Assembly (NCBI GenBank): GCA_013696595.1
Contig: JACCYG010000056.1
Span: 1 to 30,664 of the forward strand
Source of the DNA: Actinomycetota bacterium
GTDB taxonomy: Bacteria > Actinomycetota > Thermoleophilia > Gaiellales > Gaiellaceae
Direction of reading: 5' to 3'
Length of the DNA stretch: 30,664 nucleotides
Part shown: piece after piece, positions 14,603 through 22,611 of the stretch
How positions within the stretch are numbered: position 1 is the stretch's first letter
Layout of the letters: the number at the start of each line of letters is the position of its first letter
The notes under the pieces: model-generated
Told to the model about the DNA's origin: nothing
What the model saw: only the letters and a program-made list of their open reading frames with translations
Database searches by the model: none
Program-made: the position numbers and the translations under genes

Positions 14603-15517
14603 GTGCCAACACGGACGACCGAGCGGGGGCCGAGCCTCCGTCCGGCGGTCGCCGTCTGGGCTCTCGTCGGCCTCGTGGGGGTCGCCGTCGCGGCGACCTA
14701 CGCGCGCCTTCCGCCGTCTTCGTTCTACAACGTGAGCGAAGGAGGCATCGACGGAGGGCTCGGCCGCGCGCTCGTCTACTCGAACTTCCCGGTCGCGTTG
14801 ATCGCGCTCGCCGTCGCGGCGCTCGTGGCCGACCGGCTGGACGAGCGGCTCTCCGACGCGGCGTCCGTCGTCGCGGTCGCACTCTGCCTGGTCGTCGCGG
14901 CGCCGGGTGTGGTCGACCAGAACGACCTCGACGCCAAGGCTCTGAACGCGATTCCGTTCTTCGGCGTACTGCTCGTCCTCGCTCTGACCGTCGTCGCCGT
15001 CGGGCGCGCCGGTCTCGGGAGGAGCACGCCCCCGCGACCGGGTGATCCCGTTCGACTCGCCCTCGCCGCCCTCCTCGCGCTCGCGGCGATCCCGTGGCTC
15101 TTCGCCGAGCTCGGCTTCTACGTGGACGACGTTCCCGGGCTCGGCGCCGTCTTCATGAGCGATGAAATCGTCCCCGAGCCGGGACACCCCGACCTCCGTG
15201 CGGTCCACCTCGGACACCACCATGGGACGGACGGCGTCCTCTTCGCCCTCTCCGCGCTCGTCCTCTCGCGTGAGCTTGCCGCGATGCGCCGGCCCGCTCT
15301 CCGGGCGGTGCTGGCCGGGTATCTCTCGCTCATGCTCGTGTACGGGATCGCGAACGCGCTCGAGGACTTCTGGCTCGAGCAGCTCGTCAAGCGCGACGTC
15401 ACGTCGTTCAAGCTTCCCGGAATGCTGCGACCGGACCTCGCTCCGGAGTGGGCGGCGATCGTCCTCGCCGCCGCGCTCGTCTACGTCTTCGCTTTCCGAC
15501 CGGCGGCGCGCACATGA
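14603..15517 (+). CDS. Polytopic membrane protein with a His-rich motif, function unknown
   Basis: 304 residues with about seven or eight hydrophobic segments (near 15-33, 57-77, 86-103, 117-135, 150-170, 210-223, 233-252 and 283-299). A conserved-looking HLGHHHG at 202-208 (H202, H205, H206, H207) lies just before a transmembrane helix, and NALEDFWLEQ follows at 251-260; both could bind a metal or haem. I do not recognise the family. The GTG start is 8 bp after the GST stop without a clear ribosome site. Its TGA overlaps the ATG of the hydrolase gene. Context (GST-like, hydrolase, rhodanese) hints at thiol or sulfur handling, but this is inference. Confidence 0.75.
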   Translation: MPTRTTERGPSLRPAVAVWALVGLVGVAVAATYARLPPSSFYNVSEGGIDGGLGRALVYSNFPVALIALAVAALVADRLDERLSDAASVVAVALCLVVAAPGVVDQNDLDAKALNAIPFFGVLLVLALTVVAVGRAGLGRSTPPRPGDPVRLALAALLALAAIPWLFAELGFYVDDVPGLGAVFMSDEIVPEPGHPDLRAVHLGHHHGTDGVLFALSALVLSRELAAMRRPALRAVLAGYLSLMLVYGIANALEDFWLEQLVKRDVTSFKLPGMLRPDLAPEWAAIVLAAALVYVFAFRPAART

Positions 15518-16227
15518 GCCGCCCACGCGTCCTCTTTCTCCATGCGTTTCCGCTCGACTGTCGCATGTGGTCGTCGCAGCGGGAGGCGGTCGAGGCGGCC
15601 GGCCACGCGGTCTCGCTCCCCGACCTGCCCGGACCGGAGGCCGAGCCGACCGTGGCCGCGTGGGCTGACCGGGCGCTCCGGCTCTCCGAAGACCCGCTCG
15701 CCGTGGTGGGTATCTCGATGGGCGGTTATGTCGCGTTCGAGCTCTGGCGGCGCGCGCCCGACCGCATCGCGGCCCTCGTCCTCTGTAACACGCGCGCGGG
15801 AGCCGACACCGACGAGGGGCGGCAGGCTCGGAACGACAACCTCCGGCTGCTCCACGAAGACGGCGTGCCGGCCCTTTGGGAACGAATGGAGCCGAAGCTG
15901 TTCTCGCGGAACGCGCCGCGGGACGTGGTCTCAGACGCGCGGGAGATCGCCCTCGAGCAGGGCACGACGCGCCTTGCCGCCGCGCTCGCGGCGATGCGCG
16001 ACCGGCCGGACTCGACCGAGCTCCTTCCAGAGATCGACGTCCCGGCGCTCATAGTCGTTGGCGACGAGGACGAGGTGATCCCGGCCAGCGAGTCGGAGGC
16101 GATGGCGCAGGCGCTCCCGCGCGCGCGGCTCGAGCGGATCTCCGGCGTCGGCCATCTCGCGCCGCTCGAGCGCCCGGACGAGTTCAACCGCCTCCTGGTG
16201 TCGTTCCTGGGGGAAGTGGACGGGTGA
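15514..16227 (+). CDS. Alpha/beta-fold hydrolase
   Basis: 237 residues. Catalytic triad visible: nucleophile S68 in GISMGGYVAF, acid D184 or D186 in VVGDEDEVIP, and H214 in GVGHLAPLERP. The N-terminal VLFLHAFPLDCRMWS gives the oxyanion-hole strand (HAFPLD). The family includes esterases, haloperoxidase-like enzymes and BioH/RsbQ-type hydrolases; the substrate is unknown. The ATG at 15514 overlaps the stop of the membrane-protein gene (ATGA), and its stop overlaps the GTG of the rhodanese gene. It therefore sits in the middle of the operon from 13998 to 16586. Confidence 0.9.
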   Translation: MSRPRVLFLHAFPLDCRMWSSQREAVEAAGHAVSLPDLPGPEAEPTVAAWADRALRLSEDPLAVVGISMGGYVAFELWRRAPDRIAALVLCNTRAGADTDEGRQARNDNLRLLHEDGVPALWERMEPKLFSRNAPRDVVSDAREIALEQGTTRLAAALAAMRDRPDSTELLPEIDVPALIVVGDEDEVIPASESEAMAQALPRARLERISGVGHLAPLERPDEFNRLLVSFLGEVDG

Positions 16228-16586
16228 CCGGCGAGGAACTCGCCGGCCGGATCGAGCAAGGCACCGTGACCGTCCTCGACGTCCGCTCGCGTGACGAGTT
16301 CTCCGGGGAGGCCGGCTATCCGTGCGATCCGCGTCAGGGGCACATCCCGGGTGCGGCCCACCTGGAGTGGTCGGACCTGTATGCCGGCGAGGGCCGTCCG
16401 CACGCGGCCGGGACGATTCGCCGCCTCCTCGCGGAGCGGGGGATCGACGCCGAGCGGCCGATCGTCGCCTACTGCCACTCTGGCCAGCGGTCGGAGTTCG
16501 CCGTCGTCGCGCTTCGCTCCGCCGGCCTCGAGGCGGAGAACTACGAAGGCTCCTGGCACGAGTGGTCGCGCCGGGACGAGAGCTAG
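16224..16586 (+). CDS. Rhodanese-domain sulfurtransferase
   Basis: 120 residues, a single rhodanese domain. LDVRSRDEFSGEAGYP (18-33), GHIPGAAHLEWSDLY (39-53) and the active-site loop YCHSGQRS with persulfide cysteine C84 are intact. It probably moves sulfane sulfur to a small thiol acceptor. The GTG at 16224 overlaps the hydrolase stop (GTGA), so it ends the operon begun by the GST-like gene. Its TAG is in the palindrome CTAG shared with the stop of the convergent lutC gene, so the two genes overlap by 3 bp with no terminator between them. Confidence 0.92.
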   Translation: MTGEELAGRIEQGTVTVLDVRSRDEFSGEAGYPCDPRQGHIPGAAHLEWSDLYAGEGRPHAAGTIRRLLAERGIDAERPIVAYCHSGQRSEFAVVALRSAGLEAENYEGSWHEWSRRDES

Positions 16587-16969
16587 CGGTCCCTCCCAGG
16601 AACGAGCACTACGTGCACCTCGCCGGGCCCGTGCACGCCGATCGTCAGCGTCTGCTCGATGTCCGCGCTTCGGCTCGGGCCGCTCACGATCGCGAGGGAG
16701 CTCGGCAGCTCGCCGCCGAGCGCGGCGAAGAGCTCGTCGAGACCGGGGACGATCCGGTCCTCGCGCAGGAGCGAGATGTGGCGCTCGGGGAGGAGTGACC
16801 GGGAGCGCGGCTCCTCCGGCGATGCTCCGATCACGACGCTCCCCGTGTCGGCAAGGCCATAGAGCGCCTCCGACGTCTCTGCGCCCTCGAGCTCGGGCGC
16901 GGCACCGTGGTGCACCTCGAAGCCGGCGATCTCGGCGTTCCGGACGAATGTCTCCGTGAGCTGCGTCAC
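16583..16969 (-). CDS. lutC: LUD-domain protein LutC-like
   Basis: 128 residues. Matches the LUD (lactate utilisation) domain of LutC: LYGLADTGSVVIGASPEEPR (36-55), SRSLLPERHISLLREDRIVP (56-75), AIVSGPSRSADIEQTLTIGV (93-112) and HGPGEVHVVLV. LutC is a small subunit of the LutABC lactate oxidation complex. It is shorter than the roughly 200-240 residues of typical LutC and lacks an N-terminal helical part, so it is a minimal domain. The GTG at 16969 overlaps the stop of lutB (GTGA). Its stop shares CTAG with the rhodanese gene. Confidence is good for the family, less for lactate as substrate. Confidence 0.85.
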   Translation of the reverse strand: MTQLTETFVRNAEIAGFEVHHGAAPELEGAETSEALYGLADTGSVVIGASPEEPRSRSLLPERHISLLREDRIVPGLDELFAALGGELPSSLAIVSGPSRSADIEQTLTIGVHGPGEVHVVLVPGRDR

Positions 16970-18345
16970 CGGTCGCGAAACCTGCGGCTGACGAGTGACG
17001 GCAGCTCGCGACCTGCGGCCCACGTTCGTCCGGGCCCGACCAGGCCGCCGAAGCGTTGCCCGAGCCGCGCCGCCCGCGTCGAGACCCGGTAGGCCCACGG
17101 CCGTGACCAGGCGGCCGACCAGGCCCAGAACGCGAGCCGCTCGCGCAGCGGCGCGACGCCCTCGGCCACGAGGTCGCGACGCAGCTCGAGGAGCAGCTCG
17201 TGGAGCGGGATCTTCACCGGGCAGGCCGCCGTGCACGCGCCGCAGAGGGATGACGCGTGCGGGTGATCGGGTGCGCGCTCGAGCCCGACGAGGAGCGGGA
17301 CGAGCACGGCGCCCATGGGGCCCGAGTACACAGGGCCGTACGCCCCGCCACCCGTCTTTCGGTACACCGGACAGACGTTCAGGCAGGCGCCGCAGCGGAT
17401 GCAGTTCAGCATCTCGCGGTAGCGTCCGCCGAGGAGTTGGGAGCGTCCGTTGTCCAGGATGACAACGTGAAGCTCTTCCGGCCCGTCGGTCTCGCCGGCC
17501 CGACGCGGTCCGGTGACGAGCGTCGTGTAGCTCGAAAGTCTCTGCCCGGTCGCGCTCCGCGCAAGCAGCTTGAGCAGAACGGCGAGCTCGGCAAGTGTCG
17601 GGACGACGCGCTCCATTCCCATCAGCGCGATGTGGACCCGCGGAAGCGAGGTGGCCATGCGCCCGTTTCCCTCGTTCGTCACGAGGCAGATCGAGCCGGT
17701 CTCCGCGACGCCGAAGTTTGCGCCCGTGATGCCGACGTCCGCGGTCAGGAAGACGTTGCGGAGCTGGAGACGAGCGGTGCGCTGGAGCTCGACCAGATCG
17801 CTCGAGACCTTGCGACCTTCCACTGCGGAGAAGAGCTCCGCGACCTCGCCTGCGGTCTTCTCGAGCGCGGGTGCGATGATGTGCTTCGGGTGCTCGCCGG
17901 CGAGCTGGATGATGTACTCGCCGAGATCTCCCTCGACCGCTTTCACGCCGATCTCGGCGAGCGCGTCGTTCAGCTTGATCTCCTCGCTCGCCATCGACTT
18001 CGACTTGACCGCGAGCTTCGCGTTCGCGCGGCGGCAGATGCCGACGACGACGTCGCGGGCCTCCTCGGGGGTCGTGCAACGGTGGACGTGGCCGCCGCGG
18101 CTCTCGAGCGTGCGCGTGAAGTCTGCGAGATGCCGCTCGAGGTCGTCGATCGTCCGCGTCCTGATGTCTCGCGCCCGCTCGCGCAGCTCCTCGACGTCCT
18201 CGAGCTCGGCCCAGGCCTTCTCACGCGCGGTGTAGAAGCGGCCCGTCGCCGTGTCGATCGCTCCCTGAACACGCGTGTCGGCGAGCTTCTCGGCCGCGAC
18301 CGCTCGGAAGCGCCCGCGTGCTTGCGAGAGACCGGTGCCGCTCAA
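16966..18345 (-). CDS. lutB: LutB-like iron-sulfur protein (LUD domain plus 4Fe-4S)
   Basis: 459 residues. An N-terminal LUD domain (about 65-300, with AKLAVKSKSMASEEIKLNDA, TADVGITGANFGVAETGSIC and SLPRVHIALMGMERVVPT) is followed by ferredoxin-type cysteines: C315, C318, C321 and C325 in CIRCGACLNVCPVY, and C368, C371 and C375 in LCGACTAACPVKIP. This is the LutB arrangement, an electron-transfer subunit of L-lactate oxidation to pyruvate. The TTG at 18345 overlaps the stop of the amidotransferase gene (TTGA); the frame is open further upstream, but that part shadows the amidotransferase. LutA, the CCG-domain subunit, is absent from the window. Confidence 0.9.
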   Translation of the reverse strand: MSGTGLSQARGRFRAVAAEKLADTRVQGAIDTATGRFYTAREKAWAELEDVEELRERARDIRTRTIDDLERHLADFTRTLESRGGHVHRCTTPEEARDVVVGICRRANAKLAVKSKSMASEEIKLNDALAEIGVKAVEGDLGEYIIQLAGEHPKHIIAPALEKTAGEVAELFSAVEGRKVSSDLVELQRTARLQLRNVFLTADVGITGANFGVAETGSICLVTNEGNGRMATSLPRVHIALMGMERVVPTLAELAVLLKLLARSATGQRLSSYTTLVTGPRRAGETDGPEELHVVILDNGRSQLLGGRYREMLNCIRCGACLNVCPVYRKTGGGAYGPVYSGPMGAVLVPLLVGLERAPDHPHASSLCGACTAACPVKIPLHELLLELRRDLVAEGVAPLRERLAFWAWSAAWSRPWAYRVSTRAARLGQRFGGLVGPGRTWAAGRELPSLVSRRFRDR

Positions 18346-19079
18346 GCGCGGGCGCGCTGGGGCGCGACTCCCGCGCGCTCGCCCGCGACGACCAGGAAGC
18401 GGTCGATCAGCGTGCGCCCGAACTCGTTCCAGCGCTCGATCTCGTCGTCGAGTCGCCGTCGTTCGCGCTCCGGGTCGAGCCCGATCCGGATTGCGTCCGG
18501 ATCCTTCCCGTAGTGCGAGATCCAGTCGGCGGCGATCTGCTTCGAGACCTCCGCGTGGAACTGGATCCCCCAGCACGTCTCTCGGATCCGGTAGGCCTGG
18601 AGGCAGACCGGGCTGCGGGCGAGCAGAACGGCGTCGGGTGGGTGGTCGAACTGGTAGCTGTGCCAGTGAAAGGCGTCGAAGCGGTCCGGCGTGCCCGAAA
18701 ACAGTGCGTCGTCGCGCGCTTCGTCCGTCGTCTCGACCTCGTACCAGCCGATCTCCGGCCGCTGCGCCCGGCTCACCTCCGCACCGGCGGCCGAGGCGAG
18801 GAGTTGGGCTCCCAGGCAGACGCCGAGGACCGGCACCTCGTTCTCGAGGAGACACTCCAGCGCCCGCGTCTCCACACCGAGCCAGGGATGACCGTCGACC
18901 TCGTGGACGTTCATCACTCCGCCGAAGACCATGACGGCGTCGTACGTCTCGGGTGCCTCAGGCGGGGGCTCGCCGAACGCGTAGCTTCGCTCGACGAGCT
19001 CGTGGCCGGCCTCTCGCACGACGTCGCCGAAGATTCCCGATCGGGCGTTCGCACCGTGGATGATCGAGAGGACGCGCAC
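18342..19079 (-). CDS. Class I glutamine amidotransferase-like protein
   Basis: 245 residues. Triad C88 in VPVLGVCLGAQLLA, with H175 and E177 in GIQFHAEVS; VMVFGGVMNVHE forms the oxyanion strand. It resembles stand-alone GMP synthase-like amidotransferases such as YfeJ/Rv2859c-like proteins rather than TrpG/PabA, which carry GVCLGHQ and QFHPES. It may be a gamma-glutamyl hydrolase or amidotransferase with an unknown acceptor. The GTG at 19079 has a TAAGCT box 8 nt upstream that overlaps the pabC stop codon, so it probably heads its own unit with lutB and lutC, although readthrough from pabC is possible. Confidence 0.85.
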   Translation of the reverse strand: MRVLSIIHGANARSGIFGDVVREAGHELVERSYAFGEPPPEAPETYDAVMVFGGVMNVHEVDGHPWLGVETRALECLLENEVPVLGVCLGAQLLASAAGAEVSRAQRPEIGWYEVETTDEARDDALFSGTPDRFDAFHWHSYQFDHPPDAVLLARSPVCLQAYRIRETCWGIQFHAEVSKQIAADWISHYGKDPDAIRIGLDPERERRRLDDEIERWNEFGRTLIDRFLVVAGERAGVAPQRARA

Positions 19080-19087
19080 GTGTTTCC

Positions 19088-19093
19088 AGCTTA
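19088..19093 (-). promoter_or_regulatory. -10 box TAAGCT of the amidotransferase-lutBC operon
   Basis: On the minus strand TAAGCT ends 8 nt before the GTG at 19079. Its first three bases are the TAA stop codon of pabC. Confidence 0.45.
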
Positions 19094-19990
19094 GAGGCTT
19101 GTCGCGCGCGCGCGGAGCGCCTGTTGGAGGTCGCGCGCACCCGGGCCCGGCGCGCCGTCGCCGACCGCGGCGCCGTCGAGCTCGACGACCGGCATGACCT
19201 CACGCACGGACGAGGAGGTGAACGACTCCTCGGCCTCCGCGAAGTGCTCGAGCGGGAGCGCACCTTCTCGCACCTCGTACCCGGCCGCCGCCGCCTCCTC
19301 GATCAGCGTCGCGCGCGTCACGCCTGCGAGGATCCCGAGCTCGAGCGCGGGCGTGTAGAGGATCCGCTCCCGCCGCCACCAGATGTTCGTCACGGGCCCT
19401 TCGAGGACGATTCCGCCGCTCGCGAGAAAAACCGCGTCGTCGGCGCCGCGCCGGCGCGCCTCCGCCTCCGCCGCCATGTTCACCGCGTAGCTCGTGGACT
19501 TGACGCCGCCGAGGAGCCAAGGTGCGAGCGCGCGCAGATCGGCCTCGAGACCGAGCGGGAGCGAGATCAGCTTGAGCCCGTGCGCCCGAAGCTCCTCGAG
19601 CCCCGGCGGCAAGGCGGAGACGAGCGCAAGCACGGTGGCGCGATCCTCCCCCTCGCGGCCGGCCGTCCAGTAGATGCGAAGCATCGCGTCGTCGACGCCG
19701 GCCTCTTCGAGCGCGGTGTGCGCGAGTACCGCGCATTCGGAGGTGTCGACTGCGGGCAAGCCGATGCGCGCTGCCGACCCGGCGAGACGTGCGAGATGCT
19801 CGTCGAGCTTGAACGGCCGTCCGCCGTACACGCGCGTGGTCTCGAACGCCGCCCGGCCGCGTAGGAGCGCCTCGTCGTCCGCGTGAAGGACCGGCTTGTC
19901 CGGCGACACGATTCCGCGTCCGCCGACCGCGACGGCGAGAAGCCGAGCGCTGCCGCGCTGGAGCGCCGCGTGTGGCGGGCCCGTCGTCAC
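19091..19990 (-). CDS. pabC: Aminodeoxychorismate lyase (class IV aminotransferase fold)
   Basis: 299 residues. Releases pyruvate from 4-amino-4-deoxychorismate to give 4-aminobenzoate for folate. PLP fold-type IV: GRAAFETTRVYGGRPFKLDE (45-64), the PLP lysine K164 in GGVKSTSYAVNM, and E197 in IVLEGPVTNIWW. Sequence alone cannot fully separate it from branched-chain or D-amino-acid aminotransferases; adjacency to pabB decides the call. The GTG at 19990 overlaps the pabB TGA (GTGA), so the two are translated together. The same frame stays open upstream to 20422, but that is a shadow of pabB. Confidence 0.85.
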   Translation of the reverse strand: MTTGPPHAALQRGSARLLAVAVGGRGIVSPDKPVLHADDEALLRGRAAFETTRVYGGRPFKLDEHLARLAGSAARIGLPAVDTSECAVLAHTALEEAGVDDAMLRIYWTAGREGEDRATVLALVSALPPGLEELRAHGLKLISLPLGLEADLRALAPWLLGGVKSTSYAVNMAAEAEARRRGADDAVFLASGGIVLEGPVTNIWWRRERILYTPALELGILAGVTRATLIEEAAAAGYEVREGALPLEHFAEAEESFTSSSVREVMPVVELDGAAVGDGAPGPGARDLQQALRARATSL

Positions 19991-21042
19991 GCGCGAACCG
20001 GCTCTCGAACGGGCGACCCGATCGCGGCGAGCAACGGCCGCGCCTTCACCCAGGACTCCTCGATCTCCTCGTGCGGGTCGGAGTCCCAGACGATGCCGCC
20101 GCCGACCCAGAGGTGAATCTGCCCGCCGGCGACTGCGAAGGTCCGGATCGTGAGCGCGAGGTCGAAGTCGCCGTTCGGATAGATCCGTCCGAGCGCGCCC
20201 ATGGCTGCGCCGCGGCCCACCGGCTCGAGGGCGGCGATGTGGTCGATCGCGGAGATCTTGGGCGCGCCCGTGATCGAGCCGCCCGGAAAGGTCGCCTCCA
20301 GAATCTCGGCGAGCGAAACGTCTGCGCGGAGACGGCCCTCGACGGTGGACACGAGATGGGTCACGCCGGCCAGCTCGCGCTCGGCCATGAGCTCCGGCCA
20401 GCGCACCGTCCCCGGTTCGCACACGCGCGAGAGATCGTTCCGCTCGAGGTCGACGATCATGACGTGCTCCGCCTGGTCTTTCTGGGACTCACGGAGGTCG
20501 TCCGTAGACCCGGCCGGCCTCGTGCCCTTGACCGGCATCGTCGAGATCCGACGTCCGCGCCGCGACAGGAAGAGCTCCGGCGAGGCCGAGACGATCGCCC
20601 AGCCATCGCCCTCGAGCGGTGTGCCGTGAATCGGGCGCAACGGCGCGAGCCGCTCCGCGAGCGCGCCTGGGTCGCCTCGAAACGGGGCGGATAAATGCTG
20701 CACGAGGTTGACCTGGTAGACGTCGCCGCGGCCGATCGCCGCTTTGACGGCTTCTACCGCCCTGACGTAATCCTCCCCGCGCCAGGTCGCCGCCCAGGCG
20801 CCGATCGAGAACCCGGCGGCGGGACGTGGCGCCTCGGGCGCACGAATACGGCAGGCTGCTGCCGGAAGCGCGCAGGGCTCGTGCGGAGCCGGAAGCGAAA
20901 GGCGCCGGAGCGCGTCCGAACAGCGGTAGCCGAAATACACGTCTGCGCAGACATCCGCGGCGTCCCCGCCGAAGAACCCGGCGTTGCGAAGGTGCGCTTC
21001 GACGGCGTCGAACGCGTTATCGCCGTTCCAGACCTCGAGCAC
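19987..21042 (-). CDS. pabB: Aminodeoxychorismate synthase component I
   Basis: 351 residues. Chorismate-binding enzyme of folate synthesis. Motifs: GDVYQVNLVQ (106-115), MPVKGTRPAG (169-178) with K172, DLERNDLSRVC (198-208), GGSITGAPKISAID (254-267), YPNGDFDLALTIRTF and WVGGGIVWDSDP. The lysine in PVKGT, where anthranilate synthase has alanine, supports PabB over TrpE. The N-terminal region before the catalytic domain is only about 85 residues, much shorter than the roughly 150-200 of E. coli-type PabB, so the tryptophan-site beta domain is reduced. The GTG at 21042 has TAGCGT 6 nt upstream. The amidotransferase partner pabA is not in the window. Confidence 0.92.
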   Translation of the reverse strand: MLEVWNGDNAFDAVEAHLRNAGFFGGDAADVCADVYFGYRCSDALRRLSLPAPHEPCALPAAACRIRAPEAPRPAAGFSIGAWAATWRGEDYVRAVEAVKAAIGRGDVYQVNLVQHLSAPFRGDPGALAERLAPLRPIHGTPLEGDGWAIVSASPELFLSRRGRRISTMPVKGTRPAGSTDDLRESQKDQAEHVMIVDLERNDLSRVCEPGTVRWPELMAERELAGVTHLVSTVEGRLRADVSLAEILEATFPGGSITGAPKISAIDHIAALEPVGRGAAMGALGRIYPNGDFDLALTIRTFAVAGGQIHLWVGGGIVWDSDPHEEIEESWVKARPLLAAIGSPVREPVRA

Positions 21043-21048
21043 GCCCCT

Positions 21049-21054
21049 ACGCTA
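21049..21054 (-). promoter_or_regulatory. -10 box TAGCGT of pabBC (leaderless)
   Basis: Minus-strand TAGCGT ends 6 nt before the GTG at 21042, in the 52-bp divergent gap with murI. Confidence 0.5.
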
Positions 21055-21082
21055 GCTTCGGATCGCAGTCCTGGCGTGCTCG

Positions 21083-21088
21083 TAGAAT
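21083..21088 (+). promoter_or_regulatory. -10 box TAGAAT of murI (leaderless)
   Basis: TAGAAT ends 6 nt before the GTG at 21095. The same hexamer serves proline dehydrogenase (6617) and the minus-strand gene at 30384. Confidence 0.55.
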
Positions 21089-21094
21089 CGACGC

Positions 21095-21913
21095 GTGGAC
21101 GGGAGGCCGATCGGGATCTTCGACTCGGGCGCGGGCGGGCTCACGGTTCTCCACGAATGCATCGTCACGATGCCGCACGAAGACTTCGTGTACCTGGGCG
21201 ACGGTGCGCGCTGTCCCTACGGACCGCGGCCGGCCGGCGAGATCCAGCGGTTTGCCCTCGAGGTCGCCTCGCACCTGGAACGCGGGGGTGTGAAGCTGAT
21301 CGTCGCCGCCTGCAACTCCGCGACGGCGGCTGCCCTGCCGCTCCTCCAGGAGAAGCTCGCCGTCCCGGTCGTCGGTGTTCTGACGCCGGAGGCCCACGCG
21401 GCTGTCCAGGCCACACGAAACCGGCGCATCGGCGTCCTCGCGACCGAGGCGACCGTGGAGAGCGGGCGGTACGCGAACGCCGTTCAGACACTCGACGCGG
21501 GCGCGGCCGTCGTCTCCGTCGCCTGCCCGAAGCTCGTCCCGATGATCGAGTCGGGCACGGTCGACGGCGCGCTCCATGCGGCCGTGCGCGAGTACGCGGC
21601 GCCGCTCAAGGAAGTGGCAGTCGACACGGTAATCCTCGGCTGCACGCACTATCCACTCATCCGCCCCGTCTTCGAGCGCGTCTTCGGGCGCCGAACGACG
21701 CTGATCTTCTCGGCCGAGGAAACGGCGCGCGAGGTTGCTGAGACGCTCGAGCGCAAAGGAATCGAGAACGAGCGCAGCCGAGAGGGCGCGACGACCTTTT
21801 TCACCACGGGATCGCCGGAAGAGTTCCGGGCGCTCGGCGAGCGTTTCCTACAACTCCCGATCGGGTCGGTCGAGCGCGTGGGAATCCGCGAGCTCGAGCT
21901 CGAGGCAGCGTGA
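21095..21913 (+). CDS. murI: Glutamate racemase
   Basis: 272 residues. Makes D-glutamate for peptidoglycan. D10 and S11 in IGIFDSGAGGLTVL, the first catalytic cysteine C73 in AACNSATAAA and the second C183 in VILGCTHYPLI are all present, together with YLGDGARCPYGPR. Length is normal. The GTG at 21095 starts directly before the first beta strand and has a TAGAAT box 6 nt upstream, so a leaderless transcript is expected. It heads a plus-strand cluster murI-rph-mgtC-rdgB with overlapping stops and starts; the rph GTG overlaps its TGA. Confidence 0.96.
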   Translation: MDGRPIGIFDSGAGGLTVLHECIVTMPHEDFVYLGDGARCPYGPRPAGEIQRFALEVASHLERGGVKLIVAACNSATAAALPLLQEKLAVPVVGVLTPEAHAAVQATRNRRIGVLATEATVESGRYANAVQTLDAGAAVVSVACPKLVPMIESGTVDGALHAAVREYAAPLKEVAVDTVILGCTHYPLIRPVFERVFGRRTTLIFSAEETAREVAETLERKGIENERSREGATTFFTTGSPEEFRALGERFLQLPIGSVERVGIRELELEAA

Positions 21914-22611
21914 CCCGGCAAGGGCGCCGTCCCGACGAGCTTCGGCCGATCGACATCGCCACCGATTTCGTCGAGCAGGCGCACGGCTCCGCCCTCATCT
22001 CGGTCGGGAAGACGAAGGTCCTCTGCACGGCAACGATCGAGGAAGGAGTGCCGCGCTGGCTCGAGGGTCGTGGTCAGGGGTGGCTTACGGCCGAATACGG
22101 AATGCTGCCCGCCTCGACGGGCGAGCGAATGCGTCGCGAGGCCCGCGACGGGAAGCAGGGTGGCCGCACCGTCGAGATCCAGCGGCTCGTCGGTCGCTCG
22201 CTCCGCGCGGCGTACGACACGAAGTCCCTCGGCGAACGGACGGTCTGGCTCGACTGCGACGTTCTGCAGGCCGACGGCGGCACGCGTACGGCTGCGATCA
22301 CGGGCGCGTGGGTCGCGCTCGCGCGGGCGGCCGAGCGGCGTGGTGTTCCGCCGCCGGACGCCCAGGTTGCGGCGGTCTCACTCGGCATCGTCGGCGGTGA
22401 GGCCCTGCTGGACCTCGACTACGAGGAAGACTCCTCGGCGGACGTCGACATGAACGTCGTCATGACCGGGTCGGGCGAGCTCGTGGAAGTCCAGGCGACC
22501 GCGGAAGGCAGGCCTCTGACGCGGTCGCTCCTGAACGACCTCGTCGATCTCGCGGAGAGAGGAATCGAGGAGATCACGGAGCACCAGCGCAATGCGCTCG
22601 TTCAGCCCTGA
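21910..22611 (+). CDS. rph: Ribonuclease PH
   Basis: 233 residues. Phosphate-dependent 3'-5' exoribonuclease that trims tRNA 3' ends. Motifs: RPDELRPIDIATDF, SALISVGKTKVLCTATIEEG, GWLTAEYGMLPASTGERMRRE, GRTVEIQRLVGRSLRAA, VWLDCDVLQADGGTRTAAITG and DLDYEEDSSADVDMNVVMTG. All the RNase PH hallmark blocks are intact and length is standard. The GTG at 21910 overlaps the murI stop (GTGA). The murI-rph-rdgB order is common in Gram-positive and actinobacterial genomes. Confidence 0.96.
   Translation: MTRQGRRPDELRPIDIATDFVEQAHGSALISVGKTKVLCTATIEEGVPRWLEGRGQGWLTAEYGMLPASTGERMRREARDGKQGGRTVEIQRLVGRSLRAAYDTKSLGERTVWLDCDVLQADGGTRTAAITGAWVALARAAERRGVPPPDAQVAAVSLGIVGGEALLDLDYEEDSSADVDMNVVMTGSGELVEVQATAEGRPLTRSLLNDLVDLAERGIEEITEHQRNALVQP

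Noticed and set aside
13563..14882. A 439-codon minus-strand frame across the GST region
   Set aside because: It spans three plus-strand genes and a repeat, and its translation is arginine-rich with no domain.
18346..18855. N-terminal extension of LutB in the same frame
   Set aside because: It overlaps the amidotransferase gene in another frame and is arginine-rich; LutB homology starts just after the TTG at 18345.
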